In this document: positions 24,565-37,857 of the stretch, piece by piece
Numbering within the stretch: the first letter of the stretch is position 1
How the letters are laid out: every line of letters starts with the position of its first letter
Source of the DNA: Erythroxylum novogranatense
Lineage: Eukaryota; Streptophyta; Magnoliopsida; Malpighiales; Erythroxylaceae
DNA length: 64,000 nt
Assembly (NCBI GenBank): GCA_029891385.1
Contig: CM057228.1
Location: 64,300,523-64,364,522 of the forward strand
Direction of reading: 5' to 3'
Notes under the pieces: model-generated
Seen by the model: the letters and a program-made list of their open reading frames with translations, nothing else
The model's database searches: none
Told to the model about the DNA's origin: nothing
Program-made: the position numbers and the translations under genes

Positions 24565-27500
24565 ATAAAAATTTCGTCCTCGAAATTCTCAGTCAATAGT
24601 TCAGTATGACCGTAATCATATGTTCCTATCTGTCCCATACACTTTTCCACTCAATAATTCATTTTCCGAAAGGTCACTGTAACCATGTTTAGTCAGTTGT
24701 TCAGTTCCTAATTTGGCTAACTCATTATCACTCAATACAGTAGACGGACTCAACAAGGCTATCAGTTGGCGATCTCATTTTCTTAGCTATCTCACTTGCC
24801 ATTTTCAGAGTAGTCATTACCTTTAGTTCCAATGCTATGACTCAATTCATTATTTCCTAACTCATTCACTAATCATCACATTTATCCTTCCAATACCTTT
24901 TTCTCACTATACCGTCCAATATCTTTTTCTCCCAATAACATACAGACTAAGTCGTATTCCATGGAGTACATCTGTTCAAAGTGATACGTACAATAATCTC
25001 CTTTATCTCGTCAGGGATGATTCACATTCCTTTGGTACCAATACAATGACATTTAGCTCCATTTCATTATAACCAGTGAGACTTTACCTAATGCAGTCAT
25101 GCTTTATATCCCATTGACTCTCTGTTCAGATTCAATTCTCCTTAGACCATTCATTATTCTAACGTGTTAACGCACTTTATTCGGATATGTACTTAACCCC
25201 ATTCAGCTTTCCTGAGTCACTTTCCTTCGTTTCACTCATCACGCCTCAAATCCATTACGGTCTTTGACTCTCGTTAGGCGTTATGCGGTGTAGCAAGATA
25301 TCCCTACAAGAAATCAAAACTCTATCACACGATCATAATCAAGTATTTTTCTGTTGAACATTTAAACCTATAAGCACTTAAATCAATAATCACTTCATTC
25401 TATACCCACGTTATTCAATTTCACTTTTCGTGATATGATTACTAGAATGTCTAGCTCGACTATTCAATTTCTTTGCTCATCAATTCCTTTGTTCAATCCG
25501 TCACATGCTTATTATTATTATTATTATTATTATTTAATCATTCAATACCATTCTCCCGATTACCCTTGAATCTTCAGATTTCAAGATGGGAATCACCAAT
25601 TTGATTCCTGAACTATTGACCTTTCTTACCCCTATTCAGCACCACTAAATCTCCAACCTCAATTCTGCACAATTACCCTTAATAAACTTGACATTCTTTG
25701 AAAAATCCCAATATCTGTAATTGATTTGTTTATCGCAGCCTTATCTGTTCCCTATTTGAGTTTAGTCAGCAGAATTGTCTGTTCATTTCAGAATTATCGG
25801 TATAGTAGTCATTTATGTCCGTCTTTTACCTCGAATTAACCCAATGTATCCTTATAGGAATCTAAGGTCTCCAAGGCTTGAAACAATTTCGATCATAGCA
25901 CCAATACCATTTATCAAAGTCACTTCAATTTATCTTATACCGTTTTAACATTATGTTTCAGTTCAACATACATTGTCCACTTTCCAAAGGTATGCTTATC
26001 AGTAGTATCAAATTCTTCAATAATTCATAGAGTTCATTTTACTTTTCACTGTTCAATCCTTTCAAACACATTCTGTCGATAATTATCGTCACTTCCATTT
26101 GCTACTTTGCATCATTCCCTCTTAAACTTTTCCATACATCACCAAACATCATTCAATTCATTATGTCCACAATTAGTGTATTTGCAATCCCTTTATGAAG
26201 ATAACACTACATCACGTCATTGTCAGTTTTCCTTTAGGACTTTTTGTCTCTATTCATTTTCTCCTTTCAATTGATTTTCTGTCATCCACATTGATGTATG
26301 CCAATACCTAGTCATCCGTACTTGGACCTCCATAAATTTCACTTCATTTGAGTATTTCACTTCACAGTTCGGGACTATTTTATTCTTAGTTTCAAATCTA
26401 GATTTTCCAACAGTTTTACATCACACATGGAGCTCTATTCACTTCACATTGCAATAAAATCATCTCAAATTAAAATTTCACTCATGTCGTTGGATACTTT
26501 ACATTTCCGCATACACAATATAGATAACCTCAGTCGTAAATTTTGCTTGTTATGTCTAAATCTCCTCTTGAGATATGACTCAATTTCACTTTTGATACTT
26601 CATTTCGTTTGACCATTAGTCTTGCTACAATCATTATACTGTTCACAAAAGTCTCATCAATCAATTAGTGTCCCTAATTGCTTTTCAATCATTCTTAAAC
26701 ACTAACTCAATCAGAACAATTTTATGCCATACTTTGAAAGATCAGAACATTCCTTGCACTAAATACACTTTCTTTAACCCTAAACTTTACTATACATATT
26801 ACCCGAAATCATTTCCTCTTATCCGGAGACCAATTAGTAATACAATTCAGATTATGCCATAATCATTTCTCATTTCCTTTCATCAAGGTACATTCAGTCC
26901 TCCTATGTCTTACTTTAATCCATTATGAACTTTACTCTTATAGCCACTCATAGTAGCACATATTTAACCATTCACCGATCATCTCCTCTATGATTTCCAT
27001 ATATCTTTCACATACGCTTCATTAATCATGATCAACTTTCTGTCCAATAGATACTCCCAATGGTAATTCGACTTACATAGTTTTCTTCTTATATCATGAA
27101 TGTGTCACTTGACCTTAAAAGGTCATATCCACTTGGCTTATATATCGTCATCGTGTTATTCTGCGTATCTTTGTATTTTCTGAAACAATCCATGATAGGG
27201 TAGTCACAGTTCCCAAAACACGACAAAATCGTTGATACAACTCCATTGTATCTCTATCTATTTACCCATCCGATTACCATTTCGTGTCTATATACATCTT
27301 TTACCCAAATCTAGAATTTCCGATACACAATCAGAGAAAATTGTCGGTATGTCTTTTCCCTTACCATCCTTTGATACTAGTTTCCAAACTCTTAGCACAA
27401 TATTCACATAACCATTTCAGTCTCACGCTTATGCGTTCAAGGTCATTCCGCTTCACGAGTTCATTTCATTTATCTCATACACTTTTATCTTCTACTTTTC

Positions 27501-28160
27501 TTACTCGACTAGCACTAGGTACTTTGCTCTTTCAGTTCTAGGTAGACCGAGTGCGGTACAATAGTGATCCTATCACAATCCCGCTATCCTTATCTACCTA
27601 TGATATCTCGATATTGAACACAAATGCGGTGAATCCATATCCACCGATCGGATCATGTATACTTTACTCCGGCCAATATTTCCCATTTCATGACAAATAC
27701 AGTCAGAGCTGTAATTACCTAATCATCCCGGACTTTTAATCTCACTTAGGCCTACTATAACCAGTATGCTTCCCATATCTCTAGTGGACCTTTCCAAGTT
27801 CTAGACATATTCATTTTTCTGTCACCATAATATTGCCATTTTAATCCGGGAATTCATTAATATCACTTCTTTCCTTAATCAGTCTAGGCCAACACAGTCA
27901 TTCTGACCACAGGACAATATCAATCTCCTTATCCATTTTTCCTTTTTCCTTTCCTAATTGCTTATACACTTCCAGGGGTTCACCCTCTACTACAGTCTCA
28001 CTTTTCTCTCACTTAGCCTCTTAACACATTCGCACACGTAGGATTTCTACTCGTGCGACTCAGACTAGGGATCAGTTATCACGGTCTGCAACGACACGAC
28101 TCAAATGCATGCAACTTAACCTATGTTTCAGACTGTGCCCAGATACAATCGTATTGCTGG
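24565..28160 (-). other. Non-coding internal domain of the LARD-like element
   Basis: About 3.6 kb holds no recognisable gag, protease, RT or integrase on either strand. Short frames are scattered and carry no known motif. A TTA/ATT microsatellite sits at 25509-25535. Stops occur throughout. The region might be a conserved non-coding core used in trans, or fully decayed pol. Confidence 0.6.
25509..25535. repeat. (ATT)n microsatellite
   Basis: About eight to nine uninterrupted ATT triplets occur in the internal region of the LARD-like element. Confidence 0.9.
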
Positions 28161-28172
28161 GCTCTGATACCA
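28161..28172 (-). promoter_or_regulatory. tRNA-iMet primer-binding site of the LARD-like element
   Basis: On the minus strand TGGTATCAGAGC, a perfect match to the plant initiator-Met PBS, lies six bases after the end of the 5' LTR. It sets the element's orientation. Confidence 0.9.
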
Positions 28173-28178
28173 CCTAAA

Positions 28179-31100
28179 TGTAACACCCCACTCCCGCATG
28201 ACCCGAACCCGATATCGATGGTGATATCCGAGTTCGTGTCCCGCGAGGGTGGCGTGCTACATCACTCAGTCAGTCAAAATTCCGTATAAATAAATTTTTT
28301 TCAAACACTCATTCCATCAGAGCCATTTCCTTTTTCTTTCATTTACACTAATGTGCACAAAAAACAGTAGACAATTTGCATCAACGTGCATAGATAACCA
28401 TTTTCAGTTAATACAATCAGTTTCAGTTATTACAAATAGTCAACCATAAATTACAATAACCATTTTATGAACAAAACAGAACCACATTGGCCCATTACAC
28501 ATCCAATTATTCATTTTGGAATACAATTCTATTGGACACTAATGCAGACGAAAACTGATCCCGATCTCTTCTCTACTTCAATACCCAACAACGTTATACG
28601 CCCGTTGCCTAACGGGGTATTCTTCTGAGTCCTGAAAAATAATTGCAAATTTTGGGTGAGTTTTGTGAACTCAGTGAGAAACCATCATCGATGGTTCACT
28701 CAACTCATGCATATTCAATCAATTTACTAAATAATACATACGATCACATTTCTCAAATGTAAGGCATTTCGCCTTTAACACAATTCATATTCAATCATTT
28801 ATAGATGCAATGCACATGTGACACTTTTCATTTTCATTTCATTGTTGTGACCGTGCGCCTGAAACTGTCCCAGTGACGGGCACATTGCGTTGAGCCAGTG
28901 GCTCTGAAAACATTGGGCTTGAAGCCCTGATACATTGAGCCTGAGGCTCTGAATACGTTGGACCCGAGGTCACGTGCGTTGGTAAAGCTCATATATCGTT
29001 AGGCGTGATATGCCCTGATACGGGGGCTGCTCCGGTCACAACTGCCTTTATCTGATCATACTTTTATTCATGCAATGTACGTGTTCCAATTCACATTCAC
29101 AGTCATTTTACATTTCAAAGACCAATTCCCATTCCTTCGGACCTTCGGTCCGGTAATTCAGTCACTAATAAATTTCATATTCACAAATTATTCCATTGAA
29201 GCACCCATGCATAGTTACACACAAATAGTACTTCGATATCACATTCCAAATATTTTAGACACCTACGGTCCAAAATCAGTCAAAATCAAACACACATAAC
29301 CCTCCATTATCTCCACATGACATAATTGCAAAATATTAAACACATAAAGGTTGAGGAACCAACTAGGTTACTCACCTGTGTTTTCGAGCCAAAATCTGGC
29401 CGTCTCAGTGACGTCGGTGGACCGACGCTTCAAGTGTGACTCTATAACAGTGACAGTATACAAACATTATCAATTGTTCAATCAGAACTATATCAGAATG
29501 CACATGTAACACTTAGAAGGTCCACAATGCATGATCATGATATTCCCGTCCCTAATCCCATTTTTTTCCATCATAAAAATCCGTCTAAAAATTAGAAACC
29601 TATTGGCGCTGACGGTGCGCAATTCGGACCTATATAGGTCCCCAATTAAACAAAACAAGAATTAGATGACCCTTATCCGGACTCCACGTCAATCTCCCGT
29701 CTAAAAATCCTGAATCTCTCAGAAAATGAAATTCAATATTCTATGAATCCGATGCCTCAAGAATCAGGTCAATCGGACGTCGAACGTCGGACGGAAGAGT
29801 TATTCACGAAAGAAACCAAAATTCACATTAAATGTATAACCCTTATTTCCTTCTTTGTTTTCCTGATTTCTAACCAAAATTTAATCTATCATATCCCTTT
29901 CTACACATTTCAGAAAAATGCAAACTATACCTTGTTGGAAAGATAATGAAACCCTCTACAATTCTCAAGAAGACCATAAAAATCAATTTCACCCCTAAGG
30001 GTGTTAAAAATCCAATCAAACCTACTGCCCACTCAAAACCTATCAAAACAGGGCAGTACATTGCAAATTCAGTAACTCTCTGATTCTTCAGTCAACAATT
30101 ACACAATAATTAAGGCAGTAAGATCACAACGTTATATACAACTTTCATGAACAATCTAAAATCAGATTCACTTGCTAACTATGCCAAACAATTCACCAAA
30201 GCATCAGCCCTCAGAATTTTCCCAATCTGAACAGAACATTTCACAACAGTATATCTCTTAGCACAAATGTCACCAAATTCACTACCTTATATCACTGGAA
30301 AGATAAGATCTCAAACTTCAATTTTCATGAAGAACTCAACATCCAATTCGATCTCTAACAATTTCAAATCTGTTATACAAGTTTCTGTCATGATCAGCAG
30401 TTAACATCCTAATGCAGGTTCAGATTTTGAAAATCCATAACTCCCACATCTGATCTCTAAAACTTATATGCCATATACCATTTTCAATATAAATGTGTCT
30501 TATAAAACTCTTCAGTAGATCCCTAACACCAATTCAGTTCACACAAATTACTAAAATTCCTCCAAATCAGAATGTACACCAAATCTACCATTTCAACTAG
30601 GTTTCATTCAATGCATTAAAACAGCCAACAGTTATTGGTCCATAAATCCTACTAGACATATCGAAAAATTGCAAAATCAGTGGCATTGGAAAGCTAACTG
30701 AATAGGCTTAAACTTTCATTTAGTCCATTTTTCCTAATTCCTTCTCAATTAATTTAGAAAAATTTGCAAACTCATAGGTTATAAATCCGGATACTGTTCA
30801 CATCATTTCCAGCAGTAACTTTCCAGGCCATATTTCACCCTCTTACAGATAAAGTTGGACAACACCTATTTCACACAAAAATGTAGCCAACAAACCAAAG
30901 TTTAAGTGGGCACAAACCTTGCCTAATTTGCATATCTAAACAATGAGTTATGATCAAATCAGTATACTAGGTCAAAAATCAATTTCCAGCTTTACTTCTC
31001 CAATTCACTTCCTATCATACCAATTCAATTCCTACTACCATAGTCATCTCATTTTAACACAAAATCAGTACCTACAATATTCATACATTCACTAGGGCTA

Positions 31101-32180
31101 ATACTCAAAATTTTGCAGCACTCAATTCTTCATTTCTAAGTAAAATCAATCATCCATTTGTATTCAAAATCAAGTTAAAACACTCATTCATACTCCTTCA
31201 TCAATTCATAACTAACCCTAACCTAACACCCACTAATTCAAGCCATATTAGTCATCAATTTAAGGCATCAATAATCATAATAAATGTACCAAACCTCCCA
31301 TTAATTACTCCTAACTACCATGGCATTCAATTTCTAAATCAAATCATAAAGAAAGCTTAACAACAAAACTTACCTACTAGTTTTTCCAACCTTGAATTCC
31401 TTTCACCTCTTTACTTCCTACCTTCACTAATCACTTCTTCTACCACCATAATATATATTTCATCATCATGGGAAGACTATAGCTTAGTGACAAGTAAGAG
31501 AGTTCTTTAGTGTTTGGAGGAAGATGAAAAAAAGAGAAGCAAAAATCGATGGTGGTGGGAGAGATGAGTGTTTTAGGTGGAAAACAACAATCCAAGCAAT
31601 TAAAGCTTGTTTCCCTTCTTTCCTATAACCACAACCGTGGGTGAGTGATGATAAGAAGGCATTAATGAGAGGCTAGGTGGCTTTATGCCATTAGTCCAAC
31701 AATGTAGATGAAAAGTCAACCTATTAATATTTTAATCAATTTAAACCTAGTCCAAAATTAATCCAATCAATTCCAATGACCCTAATTTCAATCCCAAAAT
31801 AATATACCTAATAATACAGTGCCGGTGGGTAGAAACTTTCGCTATCAAAAATCGACCGGTTCGCCAATTGACGATTTTTTTTCGGTCCGGGAATTTTCTC
31901 CGGAAAAATCCAGAAAAATTTCTAAAAATCTCTTAAAATAGAAAACAATTTATGGCACACTCAGAATAATTTTTCAAACCCATTAACCACGTTAATCCCA
32001 ATAAAATTATCTTAGGCACGCAAACCGGGAATATCATGTATGCATGCACAGTAATTTCATGTGCACAAATATGACCGTGGACCAATCCTATTATGCATGA
32101 GCAATCCTATGAAATCCCAATCTAGCCCATCCTATGCCAATTTACTATTCTACCCTTCCAATTGAGGGTGGGATGTTACA
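28179..32180 (-). repeat. 5' LTR of the LARD-like element
   Basis: Twin of 20566-24550. The minus-strand promoter for the element should lie here. The hairpin motif is at 28658-28672. Termini are TGTAACA and TGTTACA, and the right flank TTTAA completes the target duplication. Confidence 0.93.
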
Positions 32181-32640
32181 TTTAAGCTCAATACCTAACC
32201 AATATTATAGGTGTGAATCTAGAGAAAAACCTTTTTAAATACCTTGAGGTCCTAATTACTATATAAGATTCATTAACATAGACTTTCATACCCTTTAGAT
32301 TTAATTAAAAAAGAATTAAAAGTTGGAACAATAAACACCTTTCTTATACTTGTGGATTGTAATTAATTTCATTGGTTTTGGGCTACATCTATGCACATTA
32401 CTGCTCCCATATTAGATGCCCTACAACATCATCAAAGTAATAAAGAAATTAGTGAAAAACTTCTTATGAATAGGGAACTCAAATAAATCTTCAATGGTTA
32501 AGGTAGAGTGGATAGAAGTATGAATCATTAAAGAAGAAGAAGGGCTAAGGATGAGCTCCATCAAATCTGTCAACAATAAGCTCTTAACTAAGAGGATATG
32601 AAAAATACTAACAGATAAAGAACTTTTGTAGTTCAAGTGG
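32181..32640 (+). pseudogene. LINE reverse-transcriptase relic, right part
   Basis: Continues the relic ending at 20565. Fragments equivalent to the thumb-region blocks of plant LINE RT (a TFLNTLR-like stretch where PFKYLG is expected, then a decayed LSYAGRLQLI block) occur in plus-strand frames with stops. Joining across the LTR element restores the usual block order, which supports the insertion model. Confidence 0.5.
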
Positions 32641-33127
32641 AAACATAACTTATAGATGTAAATTGTAGTATGTTTTCTAGGTTTTAAAGTGTATTAGTTT
32701 TAAAGTGTGTTTTTAGTTTTTTCTTAACAACCATATGTTTAGAACTTAGATTTATATTTTTACTAGTGTTTTTATATGTTATATTTGATAGATTTTTATT
32801 TAAGGAAAGAATTTGATCTTAATTGTATGTTTCAAGGGATGTTTAATTAGTTCCGTAATGAGTGTAAAAAGGAAGAAATGAAAAAAAAGGAAAAAGTTAG
32901 GGAATAATGTCTGGCACGATCATGCATGATGTGTTTGGTAGGAAAAAGTAAAGAAAAGAAGAAGAAAAAGCTAGAGAATAAGGTTTGGCACGATCATACA
33001 TGGTGTGCATGAAGCAATAGCAGGTTGGAGAGCCTCTGGCATGATCGTGCATCCCATGCATGATCATGCCAGAGAGTTAAGCAATGCCATGCATAATCCT
33101 GCATGGGATGCATGATCACACAAGGAG
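32641..33127. other. Repetitive AT-rich sequence with GATC-type palindromes
   Basis: No gene is seen. Several variants of GGCACGATCATGCATG occur from 32932. A strong hairpin lies at 33034-33074 (listed separately). The style resembles LTR interior of Athila/Tat elements. Confidence 0.4.
33034..33074. repeat. 19 bp inverted repeat with a 3 base loop
   Basis: Arms CTCTGGCATGATCGTGCAT (33034-33052) and ATGCATGATCATGCCAGAG (33056-33074) pair with one mismatch around the loop CCC. Confidence 0.9.
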
Positions 33128-33475
33128 CTTGAAAGTTGCAGGTTGCATGATGTTTTAATATGCATTTTAATATGTTTTTAGTTGTTAATTAATTGATTCT
33201 TACACGTTTAGTTTTAGAATTGTATTAGCTGGTTAGATATTTTTGTTTTAAGTATTATGTGGGTTAGAACATGCTATTGAGCTTTGAGTTTGCATGTTTG
33301 AGGTGCTTTGATGTGTTTGTTAATGTTTGAGATCAGATATCGAAAAATGAAGAAGATTTTAAGGAAGTCCGGTGGAGGACCCATGGCCATGATCAAAACA
33401 GAGACTCTCCCAATAGGCCACAATCGTGGCCTAGAGGGGCCATGATCGTGATATAGTATTGGGGTGTCGATTTTG
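33128..33475 (+). repeat. Partial LTR of a Ty3/gypsy (Athila/Tat-like) element
   Basis: This stretch aligns by eye with 34774-35030, sharing GTTTTAATA, TTTTTAGTTGTTAA, AAGTATTATGTGGGTTA and GAAGAT...GGAAGTCC in the same order. It is a truncated copy of the LTR that starts at 34774. It contains a small GGCCAC/GTGGCC hairpin at 33415-33432. Confidence 0.7.
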
Positions 33476-34773
33476 ATAGACTAACTATACATCTTCTTGA
33501 GTTCCTTAACACTCGTCACCTGACCAGAGTTGAAATCTTAAAGATTTGAAACATTCACAAATACTTCATTACTCAAGGCATGGAGATTCTTCCTCCGACA
33601 CCATCTCCATCACTACCTCAATCGCCATAATGGGTTCTTCTGCTTAAACCCTTATCTTTTCATTTATGTCTTTATTTTATTCTTATGTTTTCGTATTTTT
33701 TTTATTCCCATCTTGTATATTAATTGTCCTTCTCATATTAAGGACAATGTGTTGTCTAAGTGTGGGGAGGGTTATGTTATGTGCATTATATGTTTCATTT
33801 TGAGTGTGAATTTTGCATATTATATGTTAGTTTTGTTTAGGTTTACATGATGTGACTTGTATCAATGTGTCAATGCCTAGGATTTAACATAATCAGTTTA
33901 GCGTTGAACATAGTCTTTAGGTTGCTAAGATTTATTAACTTGTGAAATTAGTGTCCTAGGTTGCTTTAGTTAAATATGCATGTTAATTAGGATATGATGT
34001 TAGTTCATTCACCTTATAGGAATTTGAAATCTTCATTTATAATTTAAAGTCAATTGAATAAGTAGCATCATTAGTATCTTTTCATAAGAATGATTATCTA
34101 AAGAAATGGGATAGCAAGAAAATATATTTAAAAAGTGTGTTTTTTTTAATAAATAAATATTCCATTGGCCTATTTTAAAACAAATTGGGTTATGAATAGA
34201 GCTAGTAGCTAGTTGAGAATGTTATATAGCTAACGAACTAGGGGACATTTATCACAAATGCTTACCTTCAAATCAAAAGGCTATAATGACAATCCAACCA
34301 ACCCTCTTAATAAAAACATGACTTAGTTTAGTAATTGGGGGACACTAATCACAAATGCTTGCCTGCACGTCAAAAGGCTAGGTTTATGCTAATGAAAATT
34401 CACAAAAATAGTGCATTGTTTAATAAATCCTACCAATATTTGTGAATGACACGACTTCTCATGAAAAACTATTTAAGCATAATTACAATTTTGATTGACT
34501 AACTAATTATCAATATTTGTATGTGAGTGATAGAAGTGAATGAATTTAACATTAAGTCTTGATTAGTATGTATACTTAGTCTAAAGTTCTTGGATACAGA
34601 TTTCACAAGTTAATAAGTTATAACAATTTGAATGATTGTGTTTGTAGTTAAATTTGTTTGATGAAGTTCAACTCCATTGTATCATTATTGCATATATGTG
34701 TGTTGTTGTTTGATGCATTTCTATTTATTTATTTTACTTTGCTTAAGGACAAGTAAAAATTCAAGTGTGGGGA
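33476..34773 (+). pseudogene. 3' internal remnant of an Athila/Tat-like element
   Basis: Non-coding sequence with phrases typical of the 3' untranslated region of these elements: AAGGACAATGTG...CTAAGTGTGGGGAG near 33740-33770 and TAAGGACAAGTAAAAATTCAAGTGTGGGGA just before the next LTR. The latter ends in the polypurine tract. No coding domain survives. Confidence 0.55.
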
Positions 34774-36137
34774 TGTGATAGTTTAGGTTGCATGGTGTTT
34801 TAATAGGCATTTTATTATGTTTTTAGTTGTTAACTAATTGATTCATGCATGTTTAGGTTTATAATTGTGTTAATTAGTTAGATATTTATGTTCTAAGTAT
34901 TATGTGGGTTAAAGCATGCTATTGAGCTTTAATTTTGTGTGTTTAAGGTGCTTTTTTGTGTTTGTTAATGTTTGAGATTAGATATCGAATAACGGAGAAG
35001 ATTTGAAGGAAGTCCAACGGAGGATCCAGACCACAATCATGACGAAGACTATTGTAGCCTGGACGGGCCTAGCCAATGTGAGCTCAAACGCGGATTGACG
35101 TCCCAAACATAATTTTTCACAAGTTATTTCGAACTTTTGGGCTTGATTAAAACCTAGTTTTACCCTAATTAGTAAAGGACTACAGAAGAGTAGAAAAATG
35201 ATCTCAAAAGAGAGCCTCCATTTGCCACTTTGGGGAAAAAGCTGGAAGAGGAAGAAGAAAGAGAGAGAAGAAAAGAGAGAATGTGGAGCTTTAACTGCTG
35301 CTTCAATCTCCAATGCTCTAAATTATATTTTCTTGTTTCCATCTTTTATTTCATTCATTTGATGTATAAGATGGAATTGATGATGATGAATCTTGGTTCA
35401 AGGATGTTCTAACTTTTTTTAGGGATTTATACTTAATTCAATATTAATGTAGTTGCTTTTTTTGTTAATGATGTTTGATGTTCTGATTATTTGTTGTAAT
35501 TGCATGTTTTGATAATAAATTGAGAGATTGAATTGAATACAAAATGATTAGATTGGTTAATGAGAGTTAAATAATCTAATAGACCACGCAAATAATCAAA
35601 TTGGTACTTATACGAAGAGAGATCCCGTGTGAGGACCCGATTGTTTATTGGAATGCTTAAAAACTAGTTAGGCTATGGGTTGTTCGTTAATCAAGAGATT
35701 GCATGTTCAGTAATTCAACTTAATTAGGGTTTATGATTTAGGACTTAGTGATTACAACTAGAGAGAGACTAATTCACTTTTTGAAAGTCTAGGACTGAAA
35801 CCACATTAACACAAAAGTGACGAAGTTAGCATTGATAATAGGATAAATCCCCTTTCTCATAATTGGTTAATCTTCCTTGTTTGAATTTCAATTTTCAATT
35901 AGTCGTGCTCAAATTTAATTTCTTGCATTAATTTAGAATTCTCATTTCAATCACTCATTTTCAATTATTTACTTTTTTTTAGTTTTTATTTTAACTTTAA
36001 TTACACTTTTAGGCCTTGGACAAATTAGGATTCAATTTGCCCACTAATTCCTTGTGGGATCGAAACCTTATAGATTACACTATAAATTGTGCACTTGTGA
36101 AATATTGAGAGTTTTATAAGAATAAAACTTACTCAAC
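34774..36137 (+). mobile_element. 3' LTR of an Athila/Tat-like element
   Basis: Begins TGTGATAGTTTAGG directly after the purine-rich GTGTGGGGA at 34765-34773. Its right part has the CCTTGTGGGATCGAAACC and TGCACTTGTG phrases characteristic of Athila/Tat LTRs near their 3' end, and it ends about ACTCAACA at 36137. The right border is approximate. A shorter copy precedes it at 33128. Confidence 0.65.
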
Positions 36138-37857
36138 AAAACTTTTCCAGGTAACGAGTTAATTATATTTTTAATGATTTGAGGCTATTTTTGGTATGAT
36201 AATACATGGAAATGCCCCAGATAAAACATAAAAGAATCAAGAGTATATAAGGAAGAGAAAAACATCACTTGACGGTCAGGAAAAACATAATAAGAGGAGA
36301 TCAAAAGTGCAAAATCTAAAAAACAAAAAACTGAAGTTTTTAGCCCAAAGAAAAGAAAAGAAGACATCCAAATCCAAATTTCTATTTTTTTCCTTATTTT
36401 TGTTTCTATGTCTAAATCTGAAATTTATAAGTTCCCTGTTTTGGGGTTCCGTTATTAATTTTCACCTATCGGTCCTTCAATTAACAACTAAGGGTTAGTA
36501 GTGGTTGGCCAAACACAATACCAGCAGAATGAATATCAAAACAGAAAAATCAAACTTATAAATCCACACTCATAAATCAACCGAAATTCAATCCACAAAA
36601 ATTAACTAAAAGCTTCAGCCCAACCTTGAAGCTTCGGGGAAACTACTCAGTCATGATAGGAAGAATACCACAGAAATTATGCTCAGCAAACAACATTAGG
36701 AGAGATTAAATAATAGAACAGAAAATGAATGAGTTTTCGGGTCTCCCTCTAAAGATAACGTTGACAGCAAAGAGTGGGTGCGTGCATGGGCTGTGTGTGA
36801 ACTAAGGTGGGGCTCTTGGCCAGCTCTCTTTTTTTTTTCTTTTTTACTCCCTGTGTATTCAATTAACAGCCACGTTCCCTGCTTCTTTTCTTTTCTTCGG
36901 TGGAGCCTTTGATGGGCTTGCTGTTCATTATGTTTCCACGTTGAGAGCCTTCTTTTCTTGTGTAACGTTTTGAGCTGGTCCCTCCTTGTTAGCTACGTTT
37001 TGGACTCTTCTATGTCGTTTTCCTTTATGTCACTGTTGCATTTTTTTATTTCTTTTAGCTTGCTTCCACCTCTAATTTTACTTAGGTCATGGACATATCG
37101 TGAGCAAATTTTCGGGTCTAATTTGAAGCCAAATTTCATGCTGTTTATAAAAAAATCAGAAAATAAAATAAATAACAAATTCGATGAAAATAAATAAATA
37201 AACCTAAAAATGCTACTAAAATGGACGGATGAATATGTAAAATAAATGCAAATATGACCTAAATACCTATATTAATGATGATTCATTAGAATATATAGTT
37301 ACATCTATGGATTGCGTAATTCCTTTTAGGAATTATTTTTATTTATTTTTAAACTTTACATTATTGATTTAATGAAATATGCTTATGATGTTTATTTCTT
37401 TATATTTCATATGAATCGAGAGGTTAGTTTGGATTACTTATGATATATTGCACAACTAAAGCTTGTATCTTAATAGACCTATAAACATCAAATTAATAGG
37501 AATTTTCTATCTATTTTAATTTTATTTCTTAATTAGATATCAAGAAAGGATAATTATAATTATTAGTTATCTAGAATTAAGTAGTAATAAATTAAGAAGA
37601 TAAAGTGAAACCAAATAAGGATATAAGTAATTTATAGTTGTCATTATTGATCAATCAATCAAATTTAATACTACTTAATTCATTGTTAGTTATTAATTCT
37701 TTATTTTTATTTTAATTCTTAGTTATTCTTCTTATTGTTTACCTTAAACAAAGTTTATAAGATTGTTGGGTGCCTAATATAATGTGATGATACTTTTTAT
37801 GTTATAAGCTACGATATGTATAGTTACAGAAAAGAAAATTTTTTATTTAAAATTTTA
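36138..37857. other. AT-rich region, probably partly the 5' LTR of the next gag relic
   Basis: No gene is seen. The last ~600 bases read like the 3' end of a gypsy LTR. The left part (36180-37200) has no recognised content. Confidence 0.35.

Larger units (their letters stand above)
20566..32180 (-). mobile_element. LARD-like LTR retrotransposon with two ~4 kb LTRs
   Basis: The two near-identical LTRs are 20566-24550 (3985 bp) and 28179-32180 (4002 bp). Both begin TGTAACACCCC and end GGATGTTACA, and they are flanked by the 5 bp target duplication TTTAA (20561-20565 and 32181-32185). A primer-binding site lies at 28161-28172 and a polypurine tract at about 24551-24564, so transcription runs right to left and the 28179-32180 copy is the 5' LTR. 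The internal region is only 3628 bp, with no frame above about 85 residues and no recognised gag or pol. Long LTRs around a short non-coding core are the hallmark of LARDs. A decayed autonomous element is the alternative. In the last 3 kb the LTRs differ at roughly 1-1.5% of sites by eye, so the insertion is fairly young. Confidence 0.9.

Noticed and set aside
34978..35313. 111-codon minus-strand frame
   Set aside because: Antisense to a gypsy LTR; composition typical of AT-rich chance frames.
36958..37197. 79-codon plus-strand frame in the 36138-37857 gap
   Set aside because: No recognisable domain, no splice context and no neighbouring exons; AT-rich chance frame is enough.
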